Shown: positions 26,032 to 35,861, numbered from the stretch's first letter. The stretch is DNA of 64,000 nucleotides from Microthrix sp041394405 (GCA_041394405.1 JAWKIF010000008.1:248001-312000); one strand, 5' to 3'. Notes: generated by a model from the sequence alone, not told the origin. A program made the numbers and translations.

Positions 26032-26711
26032 TGGTCGAGTTCATCGTCTTCGCCGTCTCGGCCGCCATCGTGCTTGGCGGCGCTCTGGGCGTGGTCGGGT
26101 TCCGCAACCCCGTGCACAACGCCCTGTCCCTGGTGGCCACGCTGTTTGGCGTGGCGGTGCTGTTCATCGCCCAGGAGGCGTATTTCCTGGCCGCCGTGCA
26201 GGTCATCGTCTATGCGGGTGCCATCGTGGTGCTCTTCCTGTTCGTCATCATGTTGCTGGGAGTCGACCGCCTGGAAGTGCTGGAGGCCGACCGCCTGCGC
26301 GGCCAAACGTGGGTCGCCGTTGTCACCGGGTTGGCCATCGCCGTCCTGTCGGGCCTGGTGCTCTTCGCCGGCGATGGGGCACCCGCCAACCCGGCCATCA
26401 CCCGGTCGCTGGCCGGGGAGCGCGACGTCGAGGGCCTGGCTCGGTTGATCTTCACCGACTACGTGTGGGCCTTCGAGATCACCTCGGCCCTGCTGGGCAT
26501 CGCCGTGGTGGCGGCGGTGCTGCTGTCCCGGCGGCCCGCCGACGACGCGCTGGACGCGGACCGCTATCCCGAGCCCGAGGATTCCTTCGTGTCGGACCGG
26601 CCGGAGAACTCCCCGGTGGACCCCGACGGCCACCTGGATGATGAACCGGACCCGGCTCGGGCCACCGCCGCTCCGGCCGAACCGACCAACGACGCCGAGG
26701 ATGCCCCATGA
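26031..26711 (+). CDS. nuoJ: NADH-quinone oxidoreductase subunit J (locus 1)
   Basis: The 226-residue subunit has five membrane helices, with the conserved third-helix segment VQVIVYAGAIVVLFLFVIMLLG. A hydrophilic acidic tail (about 170-226) follows the last helix. It belongs to the proton-translocation path of complex I. It overlaps nuoK by four bases (ATGA). Confidence 0.94.
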   Translation: MVEFIVFAVSAAIVLGGALGVVGFRNPVHNALSLVATLFGVAVLFIAQEAYFLAAVQVIVYAGAIVVLFLFVIMLLGVDRLEVLEADRLRGQTWVAVVTGLAIAVLSGLVLFAGDGAPANPAITRSLAGERDVEGLARLIFTDYVWAFEITSALLGIAVVAAVLLSRRPADDALDADRYPEPEDSFVSDRPENSPVDPDGHLDDEPDPARATAAPAEPTNDAEDAP

Positions 26712-27031
26712 GCCTGCTTGGCGCCGTCGAGATCGGCCAGGACGCCTACCTGCTGTTGGGCGCCGCGTTGTTTGCGATCGGATTGGTTGGCCTGCTCATC
26801 CGTCGCAGCGCGCTCATCATGGTGATGTGCGTCGAGCTGATGCTGAATGCGGTCAACCTGACGCTGGTGTCCTTCTCCCGCACCCTGGACGACCGCGTGG
26901 GCCAGATGCTGGTGTTCTTCGTCATGGTCGTGGCCGCGGCCGAGGTCACCGTGGGCCTGGGGCTCATCGTGGCCCTCATGCGCCGGCGGCCTGGCGCCAC
27001 CGCCGATGACATCTCGGCGTTGAGGGGCTGA
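26708..27031 (+). CDS. nuoK: NADH-quinone oxidoreductase subunit K (locus 1)
   Basis: The 107-residue protein has three membrane helices with the family core VMCVELMLNAVNLTLV, containing the buried Glu, and AAAEVTVGLGLIVALMRR with the second. It belongs to the E-channel of complex I. One base separates it from nuoL. Confidence 0.94.
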   Translation: MSLLGAVEIGQDAYLLLGAALFAIGLVGLLIRRSALIMVMCVELMLNAVNLTLVSFSRTLDDRVGQMLVFFVMVVAAAEVTVGLGLIVALMRRRPGATADDISALRG

Positions 27032-27032
27032 C

Positions 27033-29060
27033 GTGGCCGAGCTGATCTGGTTGATCCCCGCCTTCCCCCTGGTTGGGGCCCTGGTGTTGCTGGCCGCCGG
27101 TCCGCGCCTTGGCGAGCGATCGGGTTGGGTGGCGACCGCCGCCATGGTCGGGGCGTTCGTTTCCTCCGTGCTGGTGTTCATCGGGTTGGTCGGCCTGGGC
27201 GAGGAGGAGCGCCATGTGGTTGTCACGCTCTTCAAGTGGGTCCCGGCGGGTGCCCTCAGCGTCGACGTGGCGTTCCTGGCCGACCCGCTGTCCATCACGA
27301 TGTGCCTGTTCATCACCGGGGTCGGCGCCCTCATCCACCTGTACTCCATCTCTTACATGCACGGCGACGAGAAGTTCTCCAAGTTCTTCCTGTACCTGAA
27401 CCTGTTCGCCTTCGCCATGTTGATGCTGGTGACCGGGTCGAACCTGTTGATCACCTTCCTGGGCTGGGAGGGGGTCGGTGCGTGTTCGTACCTGCTCATC
27501 TCGTTCTGGCATCGCAGCGAGGCCAACGCCGCAGCCGGCAAGAAGGCCTTTGTCACCAACCGGGTGGGCGACGTCGGGTTCATGCTGGGGACGTTCCTGC
27601 TGTTCACCACGTTGGGGTCGCTGAACTACCTCGACATCTCGGCGGGCGCCGCCGCCGTCACCGGCACCACGGCGGTCGCCATCGGCCTGTTGTTCCTGCT
27701 GGGCGCGGCGGGCAAGTCGGCCCAGCTGCCGCTCCTGGTGTGGCTGCCCGACGCCATGGCGGGCCCCACCCCGGTGTCGGCGCTCATCCACGCGGCGACC
27801 ATGGTCACGTCGGGCGTCTACCTGTTGGTGCGGCTCAACCCGGTCCTGGAGAACGCCGCCTGGGCGAACGACGTCATCGCCTGGGTTGGCGTGCTGACCG
27901 CCCTGTGGGCGGCCACGGTGGCGTTGGCGCAGAACGACATCAAGAAGGTGTTGGCCTACTCCACCATCTCCCAGTTGGGCTACACCTTCCTGGCAGTGGG
28001 CACCGGTGCCTACGGGGCGGCCATCTTCCACGTGGTCACCCACGCGTTCTTCAAGGGCCTGCTGTTCCTCGGTGCGGGCTCGGTCATTCACTCGCTCCAC
28101 CATGACCAGGACATGCGCCGCATGGGCGGGCTGCGCAAGTACCTGCCGGTGACGTCGGCCACCTTCATCGTGGGCTGGCTGGCCATCGCCGGCGTGCCGC
28201 CCTTCGCGGGCTTCTGGAGCAAGGACGACATCCTGGCAGGGGCCTTTGAGTTCCATTCCGGCGGCAAGGTGCTGTGGGCCCTGGGGCTGCTCGCCGCGCT
28301 GCTGACCGCCTTCTACATGACCCGCCAGGTGATCCTGGTTTTCTATGGCGAGGAGCGGTTCAACGACGAGGCCGTCCTCCGCTTGACCCACCCCGACGCG
28401 GAGCCGCTGCCGAGGCTGCCGGGCACGTTCGAAAAGGACGACCCCACCGCCAAGGCGCAACGCCCGTGGGGCTTGGTGACCATCGAGGAGGACCGCCCCG
28501 ACGACATCGGCCTCCACGGGGGCGACCAGCCCCAGGAGTCGCCTGCGCTCATGCGGATCCCGCTGGTGGTGCTGGCGGGTCTGGCCGTGGTGGGTGGCTT
28601 TCTCAGCCTGCCCTTCGCCGAGAGCACCCGCTTCTTGGAGCACTGGCTGGAGCCGGTGCTGGCCCACCCCCATGAAGCCCCAGGCGCGGGAGTGCTCATC
28701 TCCCTCGCAGTGGTGGCGACCCTCACCGCCGTGCTGGGCATCTTCGGCGGCATCGGCGTGTACCTGCAGCGCAGGGCCGACCCCCGCCGCATCGAGCCCG
28801 CCTTCCTCCGTTCCGCCTGGCACTACGACGCCGGCATCTCGGCGTTTGTCGCCGGGCCCGGCCGCCGCTTCTTCGACGGGCTGGCAGAATTCGACCGCCA
28901 GATCATCGACGGGGCCGTCAACGGCCTCGCCCGGCTGGTGCGCCGGGACGGCAGGGCGGTCTCCAGGCTGCAGACCGGTCAGCTCCGCCGGTATGCGCTG
29001 GGCCTGTCGGTTGGTACCGCAGCCGTGCTCGTGTACTTCGTGACCAGGATGTCGGTGTGA
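27033..29060 (+). CDS. nuoL: NADH-quinone oxidoreductase subunit L (locus 1)
   Basis: The 675-residue antiporter-like subunit has about sixteen helices with FLGWEGVGACSYLLISFW, NRVGDVGFMLGTF, KSAQLPLLVWLPDAMAGPTPVSALIHAATMV and FFKGLLFLGAGSVIHS. A hydrophilic loop near 445-490 separates the core from the last helices and lateral-helix region. It pumps protons at the distal end of the membrane arm. The start is GTG. The stop forms TGATG with nuoM. Confidence 0.95.
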   Translation: MAELIWLIPAFPLVGALVLLAAGPRLGERSGWVATAAMVGAFVSSVLVFIGLVGLGEEERHVVVTLFKWVPAGALSVDVAFLADPLSITMCLFITGVGALIHLYSISYMHGDEKFSKFFLYLNLFAFAMLMLVTGSNLLITFLGWEGVGACSYLLISFWHRSEANAAAGKKAFVTNRVGDVGFMLGTFLLFTTLGSLNYLDISAGAAAVTGTTAVAIGLLFLLGAAGKSAQLPLLVWLPDAMAGPTPVSALIHAATMVTSGVYLLVRLNPVLENAAWANDVIAWVGVLTALWAATVALAQNDIKKVLAYSTISQLGYTFLAVGTGAYGAAIFHVVTHAFFKGLLFLGAGSVIHSLHHDQDMRRMGGLRKYLPVTSATFIVGWLAIAGVPPFAGFWSKDDILAGAFEFHSGGKVLWALGLLAALLTAFYMTRQVILVFYGEERFNDEAVLRLTHPDAEPLPRLPGTFEKDDPTAKAQRPWGLVTIEEDRPDDIGLHGGDQPQESPALMRIPLVVLAGLAVVGGFLSLPFAESTRFLEHWLEPVLAHPHEAPGAGVLISLAVVATLTAVLGIFGGIGVYLQRRADPRRIEPAFLRSAWHYDAGISAFVAGPGRRFFDGLAEFDRQIIDGAVNGLARLVRRDGRAVSRLQTGQLRRYALGLSVGTAAVLVYFVTRMSV

Positions 29061-30640
29061 TGTCGGCGATGCTTGCTGTGGCCAACGCCGACCTCCCGGC
29101 CCTGCTCCCCGCCCTGGTGCTGGTGCCGGTGGTCACCGGCCTGATCGTGGCGGTGCTCCCGGCCAAGGGAGAGGCGACGCCGCGCGCGGTGGCGTTGGTT
29201 GGTGCCCTGGCCACCGCAGCGCTGTCCATCGTCCTGCTCACCCAGTTCACGCGGGGCGAGGCCGACTATCAGTTCGTCGTCCGTGCCGACTGGGTGGCCG
29301 ACTGGGGCCTCTCCTGGCACTTGGGCGTGGACGGCATCTCGCTGTTCCTGGTGGTGCTCACGGCCGTGTTGTTCCCGTTGGCCATCCTGGGCGCCAAGGC
29401 CGGACATCAGCCCAGGGCCTACTACGCGTGGATGTCGTTGCTGATGGGCGGGGCCATCGGCGCCTTCGTGTCGCTCGACCTGCTCCTGTTCTTCGCCTGT
29501 TTCGAGCTGGTGCTGGTGCCCATGTACTTCCTCATCGGCCGCTGGGGCCATGGGAATGCGGCCTATGCCGCCAACAAGTTCTTCCTGTTCACGATGTTCG
29601 GGTCGGCGTTCATGCTGGTGGGCCTGTTGTCGCTGGTGTTCCTCAACCAGCAGGCCACCGGGCGCCTGAGCTTCGACGTCATCGAGCTGACCTCCAGCCA
29701 GGCCATCTCCACGGGGGCGGCCCGCTGGATCTTCGCCAGCTTCGCCATCGCCTTCGCGGTGAAGGTGCCGCTGTTCCCCGTCCATACGTGGCTGCCGGAT
29801 GCACACACCGAGGCGCCCACCGCAGGTTCGGTGATCCTCGCCGGCGTGCTGCTGAAGCTCGGCGCCTACGGGCTCATCCGCTTCGGCCTGGAGATGTTCC
29901 CCGAGGCGGCCCACTGGGCCACTCCGGTGATCATGACCTTGGCGGTGGTCGGCATCGTCTACGGCGCCGTCGTGGCCGCGATGCAGACGGACCTGAAGCG
30001 GCTGGTGGCCTACTCCTCGGTGGCCCACATGGGGTTCATCGTGTTGGGCATCTTCTCGTTGACCGTCGTGGGTCTCACCGGCGGCGTCATCCAGATGGTG
30101 AACCACGGCATCTCCACCCCGGCGCTCTTCCTGCTGGTGGCCTTCATCTACGAGAAGCGCCACACCCGTGACATCAACGCCCTCAGCGGGCTACAGAGCC
30201 GAGCCCCCGTGCTCGCCGGGTTCTTCATGATCGTCATGCTGAGTTCGGTGGGTCTGCCGGGGCTCAACGGCTTCGTTGGCGAGTACCTCTCCATGCTGGG
30301 GGCCTGGCAAACCCATCGGTGGTGGGCCGTGGTTGGCGTCACCGGCGTGATCCTGGCGGCGCTGTACCTGCTGTGGGCCTACCAACGGGTCTTCCATGGC
30401 GAGCCCACCGGTGACAACGAGTCGATGACCGACCTGGGCTGGCCCCAACGGCTGGTCATGGTGCCCTTCGTGGCGCTCATCGTGTTTCTGGGTGTGTACC
30501 CGGCTCCGGTTCTGGAGCGCATCGGTCCCTCGGTCGAGCGGGTGGTCGCCCAGATCGAGGCCCACTCCGACTACGAGGCACCGGGGGTTCCCACCCCGCC
30601 CGAAGCGTCGGCGGATCATGGCGGGGAGGGCGAGGGATGA
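29060..30640 (+). CDS. nuoM: NADH-quinone oxidoreductase subunit M (locus 1)
   Basis: The antiporter-like subunit (526 residues from ATG 29060; a GTG lies three bases earlier) has the key motifs FFACFELVLVPMYFLIGRWG, KVPLFPVHTWLPDAHTEAPTAGSVILAGVLLKLG and AYSSVAHMGF. It is one of the three proton-pumping subunits. The C-terminal 30 residues are hydrophilic. It overlaps nuoN by four bases. Confidence 0.95.
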   Translation: MSAMLAVANADLPALLPALVLVPVVTGLIVAVLPAKGEATPRAVALVGALATAALSIVLLTQFTRGEADYQFVVRADWVADWGLSWHLGVDGISLFLVVLTAVLFPLAILGAKAGHQPRAYYAWMSLLMGGAIGAFVSLDLLLFFACFELVLVPMYFLIGRWGHGNAAYAANKFFLFTMFGSAFMLVGLLSLVFLNQQATGRLSFDVIELTSSQAISTGAARWIFASFAIAFAVKVPLFPVHTWLPDAHTEAPTAGSVILAGVLLKLGAYGLIRFGLEMFPEAAHWATPVIMTLAVVGIVYGAVVAAMQTDLKRLVAYSSVAHMGFIVLGIFSLTVVGLTGGVIQMVNHGISTPALFLLVAFIYEKRHTRDINALSGLQSRAPVLAGFFMIVMLSSVGLPGLNGFVGEYLSMLGAWQTHRWWAVVGVTGVILAALYLLWAYQRVFHGEPTGDNESMTDLGWPQRLVMVPFVALIVFLGVYPAPVLERIGPSVERVVAQIEAHSDYEAPGVPTPPEASADHGGEGEG

Positions 30641-32247
30641 TCGCCGTGCTCATGCAACTTCCCGGCGCACCCGAGGCCCAGGACGCCATCGGCGGCCCCG
30701 GCAGCCCGGCCGTGACCCCCGACGTCACCTGGAGCCATCTGGCCCCCATGCTCATCATGTTCGGTGGCGCGTTGTTGCTCGTCTTGCTGGGCGCGCTGTT
30801 GCCGCGGGGCGTTCCCCGCCACGTCGCCTCGCTGGGCACCGCGCTGGTGGGGCTGGCGTCTATGGCCTCCGCGGTTCCCGTCTGGCGCGACATCGTCGAC
30901 CCGACTGAGGGCCCCACCGCCGCCCTGGCGGGTTCGGTGGGGGTGGATGGGTTCTCGGTGTTCGCCTACTGGGTCATCGCCGCGGCGGTGGTGCTGGTGG
31001 CACTGTTGTTCCACAGCTATCTCGCACGGGAGGGCCTGGAGGGCGTCGAGCCGTACGCCCTCATGATGTTCTCGGCCGCCGGCGGCATGGTGATGGCCTC
31101 GGCCAACGATCTGGTCGTGCTGTTTCTCGGGCTGGAGATTCTGTCCCTGGCCGCCTACACCCTTGCCGCCATGCATCGGCGCCGCATCGCCTCGCTGGAG
31201 GCAGGGCTGAAGTACTTCGTGCTCGGCGCCGCGGCTTCGGCCTTCCTGCTGTACGGCATCGCACTCATCTACGGCGCCACCGGCACCACCAAGCTGGGAA
31301 CCCTGCGCACCTTTCTCGACACCGAGGGCGTTGCCGACGACAACCTGTTGTTGGGCGGTATCGCCCTGCTGATCGTTGGCCTGGCCTTCAAGGTGGCGGC
31401 GGTGCCGTTCCACTGGTGGACACCCGACGTCTACCAGGGCAGCCCCACCCCGGTCACGGCCTTCATGGCCTCGGCCATCAAGACCGGTGCATTCGCCGGC
31501 ATGCTGCGCGTGCTGGTGGTGGCCCTGCCGGCGTATCGGGGCGACTGGCGGCCGGTGGTGGAGACGCTGGCCGTCCTCTCGCTGTTCGGCGGCGCGTTCG
31601 GCGCCATCGTGCAGACCGACGTCAAGCGCATGCTGGCCTACTCCTCGATCAACCACGCCGGGTTCATCCTCCTGGGCGTGGACGCCGCCACCGAGCGAGG
31701 CCTGTCTGCCGCGCTCTTCTACCTGGCCGCCTACACCGTGATGACCATCGGGGCCTTTGCCGTGGTCACCATCATCAGCCGGCAGGGCGACGGGCATACC
31801 GCGCTCTCCGACCTTCGCGGGCTGTCGAACACCAGGCCGGGGTTGGCGTTGGCCTTGGTGGTGTTCGTGCTGGCCCAGGCGGGTGTGCCCTTCACCGGCG
31901 GGTTCTTCGCCAAGTTCGGGGTCATCGCGGCTGCGGTCGACGCTGGACGATGGTGGCTGGGCGTGGCGGCCATGGTGAGCGCAGTGGTCTCGGCCTACGT
32001 CTACCTGCGCATCGTCGGCGCCATGTACTGGGGCGACGACGAGGGCGAGGCAATCGAGCCGGAGGGCGAGCCGGTGGTCGACGGTGCGGTTCCCGTCGTT
32101 TCGGCGCCCCCAACCCGGTGGGAGCTGCCGTTGCCCCGGACCGCCATGGTGGTCATCGGCCTCTGCCTGGTGGGCGTCGTGGTCATGGGGGTCTTCCCCG
32201 GCCTGATCACCGACCTCACCCGCCAGGCCACCGTCATCCTCGGCTGA
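30637..32247 (+). CDS. nuoN: NADH-quinone oxidoreductase subunit N (locus 1)
   Basis: The 536-residue antiporter-like subunit completes the operon. It has VVLFLGLEILSLAAYTLA, AGLKYFVLGAAASAFLLYG, FKVAAVPFHWWTPDVYQGSPTPVTAFMASAIK and AYSSINHAGFILLG. With NuoL and NuoM it moves protons outward. Locus 1 therefore encodes all fourteen subunits, A to N, in canonical order apart from the insertion between D and E. Confidence 0.95.
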   Translation: MIAVLMQLPGAPEAQDAIGGPGSPAVTPDVTWSHLAPMLIMFGGALLLVLLGALLPRGVPRHVASLGTALVGLASMASAVPVWRDIVDPTEGPTAALAGSVGVDGFSVFAYWVIAAAVVLVALLFHSYLAREGLEGVEPYALMMFSAAGGMVMASANDLVVLFLGLEILSLAAYTLAAMHRRRIASLEAGLKYFVLGAAASAFLLYGIALIYGATGTTKLGTLRTFLDTEGVADDNLLLGGIALLIVGLAFKVAAVPFHWWTPDVYQGSPTPVTAFMASAIKTGAFAGMLRVLVVALPAYRGDWRPVVETLAVLSLFGGAFGAIVQTDVKRMLAYSSINHAGFILLGVDAATERGLSAALFYLAAYTVMTIGAFAVVTIISRQGDGHTALSDLRGLSNTRPGLALALVVFVLAQAGVPFTGGFFAKFGVIAAAVDAGRWWLGVAAMVSAVVSAYVYLRIVGAMYWGDDEGEAIEPEGEPVVDGAVPVVSAPPTRWELPLPRTAMVVIGLCLVGVVVMGVFPGLITDLTRQATVILG

Positions 32248-32340
32248 GCGCCGCCGCCACTTCGTCGTCGCCTGGTCGCAGGCACTTCGTCGCCGGCCGT
32301 GCGCCGGGGGCGGCCCGTTCGAGCGTTCCCCGCCCGTCCG

Positions 32341-32378
32341 GTGAGGGTTGTCGGTGCCAGAGACGGTATAACCCTCAC
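32341..32378. promoter_or_regulatory. Perfect 9 bp inverted repeat with TATAAC, in the spacer before the FHA gene
   Basis: GTGAGGGTT (32341-32349) and AACCCTCAC (32370-32378) form a perfect inverted repeat around a 20 bp centre. TATAAC (32367-32372) overlaps the right arm and could be a -10. The symmetry suggests a dimeric-regulator operator; there is no T-tract, so a terminator for nuoN is less likely. The rest of the 331 bp spacer shows no gene. Confidence 0.4.
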
Positions 32379-32578
32379 GGGGCCGGCCGTAGACCCCGCC
32401 CCGACGGATCCAGCCGGGGCCGCCACCACGCTCTGTGGGGGATCCGCCGCCTTCCGAAGTGCACCACGGAGGCCGGTCGGCCCGGTAGGTTGACGAGCGC
32501 ACCGGTGCTCGCGTCTGCCCAGGTTCGTGGAGCACCGTGAGCGGGCAGAGACACACATCCGAACGAGGGGACACCCTG

Positions 32579-34498
32579 ATGGCGATTGAGGGCTACCGCA
32601 CCATTCCCACGCATGGGTCGGGCGAGCTGTACTCGTGGCCCGGCTGCGTTGTGTTGGTCAGCGCCAACTGGCGGGAGGGTCCGGCGTTCGCCGAACAGGT
32701 GGTGGCGACCGACCACGACGATGCTGCGACTGCGTTTCGTGGGCTGGCCGGGTGGCTGCTGGCCAACGCCGGCGACACCGAGGCCGACTTCGCTGCGGTG
32801 CTCCAGACCGGCAGCTCGTTGCTGTGCATGGCGGCGGGCCAGGCCGAGGTCATGTTGGGTGACGGCCGGAAGGTCGCCTCCGACACCTCCGGCATGTGGG
32901 CCCAGCTGGTTGTGCCGGGACGCCCCGACCGCATCGAGCTGGGCGTGAGCGCAGGAGTGGCCCCCGACCGCATCGATCTGGGTCACGGCGTGGTGGAGGC
33001 ATCGGGCGCGCTCCTGGTTCCCGACGCGGCGTCCACGGGCGGGTCGTCCGACGTCGGATCGGAGGCCGTTGCCAGCGTCGACGAAGCTGCGGCCGCCCCA
33101 TCCGGCGCCGCTGCAGCCGGATCGGTGCCGCCTGCGGAGGCCGCCGTGGGCGATGGACCCTCAACCTCGGCCGAACCAAGGGTCGGTGGCGTGTCGCGGC
33201 CGGGTCGGGGCAGCGGTCCCGCCACAGCCGTCGGTGCCGGCGGCGACAGCGACGACACCGAGGCCGCGGAGCGGTCCGGGGATGGTTCCGGCGGGAGCAC
33301 CGGCGCAGCCGGATTCGAGCCGCATCGTGCGGCCGCCGATGAGGTGGCCGCACCGGACGACGGACCGATCGAGGAGACCCTCGATCGGCGCGATGAGGTG
33401 GGCCGTGCCAGCGCAGGAGACCCCCGCGGTTCCCCCGATGGGCAGGGCGGGCACGAATTGCCCTTCGACGATGAGCACGACGGGGGTCCTCCCACCGATG
33501 CCGACGGCCTGATTGGCATCGTCAGCGAGGAGCCGGAGCCTTCGGGCGCCTCCGGCTCCGACACCGACGCCGCTGCCCGACCCGCCGGTGACGTGGGGGC
33601 TGCGTCCGGCGCGGAAGCCACACCCGAGCCCACCGGCGAGCACCGCACGGCCTCGTCGTTCGAGGAGGACCAGGAACCGGATCGCCACGACAGCGGCTCG
33701 GCGGCCGACGAAGCCCGGCCGCCCGGGAAGGGCGAGGCCACGGGGCTGGTGCCCATCGTGACCACCCCCGAAGTCAGCGGCGCATCACCCTTCGAACCCG
33801 CCGCCGGCCGGCAGCCCGCGGCCGCTCCCGTCGCCGGCTCCGAGCCTGCCCCGGATGAGGGGGAGTGGCCTCCGCCGCCTGCCTGGGCCACGGGGGCTGC
33901 CGACGCGGGCACCGAGGCCGACGGGGAGGCGTGGGACGACGCGTGGGACAGCGAGGCCGCGGCTGACTCGGAGGTGGGCATGGCCGACGCCGACCTGGTC
34001 ACGGGCGAGGCCACCGGCAGCCATGGCGCCATGGTTCCGGAGGCGCCTCCGGCTGAAGAGGACGACGACAAGCCGGCAGGAGCGAGCGGCGGCGACGACA
34101 CCAACGAAGCGGCCTGGGCCGGCGGCTTGGACGACGACCAGTCCATTCCGCTGCTGCTCTTTGACGACGGCGTCGCGGTGGAGCTGCCGGGGGACGTGCT
34201 CATCGGCCGTCGCCCAGACCCAGGCGTTCGCGACGACCCCAGCCGGCTTCACACGCTCACCATGACGGACGATTCTCAGGCGGTGTCGCGCAACCATGTG
34301 GAGTTGCGGCGCCGGGAGGACGAGGTGTCCATCCTCGACTGCGGCTCGGCCAACGGCACCTTCGTGGAGGCAACGCCGGGAGAACTCACCAAGCTGGACC
34401 CCGAGGCGCCGCACCTGCTGCGCGACGGCGAGCGCGTGGTGTTCGGCAAGCGCTGGTTCGAGTACCGCGCCCCGCGTGCCGGCGAGCCTGAGGCGTAG
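32579..34498 (+). CDS. Large acidic protein with C-terminal FHA domain
   Basis: Residues 1-150 form a globular N-terminal domain with no recognised family (GELYSWPGCVVLVSANWREG at its start). A low-complexity Ala/Gly/Asp/Glu/Pro region of about 370 residues follows, and the C-terminus (about 530-639) is a forkhead-associated domain with GRRPDP, SRNHVELRR and CGSANGTFV, which binds phosphothreonine. The partner kinase may be the one at 35862-38036. ATG 32579 was chosen over GTG 32537 because AGGGG precedes it. The low-complexity region is typical of a linker but unusually long. Confidence 0.75.
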   Translation: MAIEGYRTIPTHGSGELYSWPGCVVLVSANWREGPAFAEQVVATDHDDAATAFRGLAGWLLANAGDTEADFAAVLQTGSSLLCMAAGQAEVMLGDGRKVASDTSGMWAQLVVPGRPDRIELGVSAGVAPDRIDLGHGVVEASGALLVPDAASTGGSSDVGSEAVASVDEAAAAPSGAAAAGSVPPAEAAVGDGPSTSAEPRVGGVSRPGRGSGPATAVGAGGDSDDTEAAERSGDGSGGSTGAAGFEPHRAAADEVAAPDDGPIEETLDRRDEVGRASAGDPRGSPDGQGGHELPFDDEHDGGPPTDADGLIGIVSEEPEPSGASGSDTDAAARPAGDVGAASGAEATPEPTGEHRTASSFEEDQEPDRHDSGSAADEARPPGKGEATGLVPIVTTPEVSGASPFEPAAGRQPAAAPVAGSEPAPDEGEWPPPPAWATGAADAGTEADGEAWDDAWDSEAAADSEVGMADADLVTGEATGSHGAMVPEAPPAEEDDDKPAGASGGDDTNEAAWAGGLDDDQSIPLLLFDDGVAVELPGDVLIGRRPDPGVRDDPSRLHTLTMTDDSQAVSRNHVELRRREDEVSILDCGSANGTFVEATPGELTKLDPEAPHLLRDGERVVFGKRWFEYRAPRAGEPEA

Positions 34499-34680
34499 GG
34501 GCCAGCTGCCCCTCGGCTCCGGCCGACGGCGGTCCTTCGGTCTGCAAGTAGTCCCGTCCGGGTCCCGGTTCGAGTCTCGGATGCGTTTGCCGTCGCCCGC
34601 GGCGACGTGCTCGTTGGAAGCGGCCAGCTGAAGCCACGAGTTGCCAACCAACTGATCGGCGGCAAGGGAGCGGAGAGCCC

Positions 34681-34686
34681 TAGGGT
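34681..34686 (+). promoter_or_regulatory. -10 box (TAGGGT), leaderless, for the MFS gene
   Basis: TAGGGT lies 7 nt before ATG 34694 and supports that start over the GTG codons upstream. The 195 bp spacer before it holds no gene. Confidence 0.35.
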
Positions 34687-34693
34687 GCGCCCG

Positions 34694-35857
34694 ATGCGCC
34701 GCACCCCGCTGTGGTTTCCCTTTGCCCTCACGGTGGTGGGCATCACGTCCAACGCGCTCATCACCCCGGCGTTGCCCAACGTGCTCGCCACCTTCCACGC
34801 AGCGAGGTCGTCCTCCGGCCTGATCGTTGCCGCCGGTTCGGTGGCCGGCATCGTGATCGCCCCCGTGGTGGGCGTCCTGGCGGACCGTATTGGGCGTCGA
34901 CCGGTGATCGTCGGGTGCCTGAGCATCTTCGGGGTGTGCGGGGCCCTGGTTGCCGCTGCCCCAACCCTGCCGCTCTTTTTGGTGGCCAGGTTCTTCCAAG
35001 GGGTGGGTTCGGCGGGGCTGATCAACCTGGCGGTGGTGCTGATCGGGGATGCAACCTCCGGGCCGCAACGCACCAAGTTGATCGGCCGCAACTCGGCCAT
35101 GCTCACCACCGGGCTGGCCATCATCCCGCTGGTTTCCGGCGGGCTGACCGAGCTCTTCGACTGGCGGGTCACGTTCTCGCTGTACACCGTGGCTCTGCCC
35201 CTGGCCGTCGTCGGGTGGGTGGTGGTGGCGCCGTCGGCCACCACCCGATCCGAAACGGTGGGCGACCAACTCCGAGGCGCCGCCCTCGCCGTCCGGCACC
35301 CGGTGAACCTGGCGTCGCTCGTGGCCGCCTGCCTGGTGTTTGTGGCCATCTTTGGGCTGTTCCTGACCGTGCTGCCGCTGCACCTGGCGGCCCAGTTCGG
35401 GCTGAATGCGGCCCAGCGCGGGGCGGTGCTGGCGGTGCCGGCCGTTTCGTCCACGCTGGTGGCGTTCAACCTGGGCCGCATCCGGGCAGTGGTTCCCGCC
35501 CGCGGGTTGCTCATGGCCGCCGGCGTGCTGTTCGCCATGGCGTTCCCCACCATGGGGCTACCGGGAGTGCTGGCGCTGGTGCTGGCGGCGGCGCTGATCT
35601 ACGGCGCGGGGGAGGGGCTCGTGGTTCCCACCCTCCAGGAGGTCACCGTCACCAACACGCCCGACGAACACCGCGCCGCGGCGCTCGCCGCCTGGACGTC
35701 GGCCAGCCGCTTCGGCCAGACCATCGGCCCGCTCATCGCCGGCGGGTTGTTGAAGGTCACCAGCACGTCGGTGGTGTTGGTGGGCGGAAGCGTTCTGGGC
35801 GGGGCCATCCTGGCGCTGGCCGCGCTTGGCCCCATCGGTCGGACGAAGAGCGAGTGA
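34694..35857 (+). CDS. MFS transporter, drug-efflux type
   Basis: The 387-residue protein has twelve predicted membrane helices. It has the MFS loop signature GVLADRIGRRPVIVG between helices 2 and 3 and a GxxxGPxxGG-like element (GQTIGPLIAGG) near the end. The size and pattern fit 12-helix proton-driven efflux pumps of the multidrug or arabinose-efflux type. The substrate is unknown. It converges on the kinase gene with only four bases between. Confidence 0.88.
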   Translation: MRRTPLWFPFALTVVGITSNALITPALPNVLATFHAARSSSGLIVAAGSVAGIVIAPVVGVLADRIGRRPVIVGCLSIFGVCGALVAAAPTLPLFLVARFFQGVGSAGLINLAVVLIGDATSGPQRTKLIGRNSAMLTTGLAIIPLVSGGLTELFDWRVTFSLYTVALPLAVVGWVVVAPSATTRSETVGDQLRGAALAVRHPVNLASLVAACLVFVAIFGLFLTVLPLHLAAQFGLNAAQRGAVLAVPAVSSTLVAFNLGRIRAVVPARGLLMAAGVLFAMAFPTMGLPGVLALVLAAALIYGAGEGLVVPTLQEVTVTNTPDEHRAAALAAWTSASRFGQTIGPLIAGGLLKVTSTSVVLVGGSVLGGAILALAALGPIGRTKSE

Positions 35858-35861
35858 GCAG

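Noticed and set aside
32255..32300. Repeated CACTTCGTCG after nuoN as a regulatory repeat
   Set aside because: Only two short imperfect copies, which can occur by chance in this base composition.
34540..34590. T-arm-like sequence GGTTCGAGTCTC suggesting a tRNA
   Set aside because: The T-stem has a C-C mismatch, no acceptor or anticodon stem can be folded around it, and no CCA follows.
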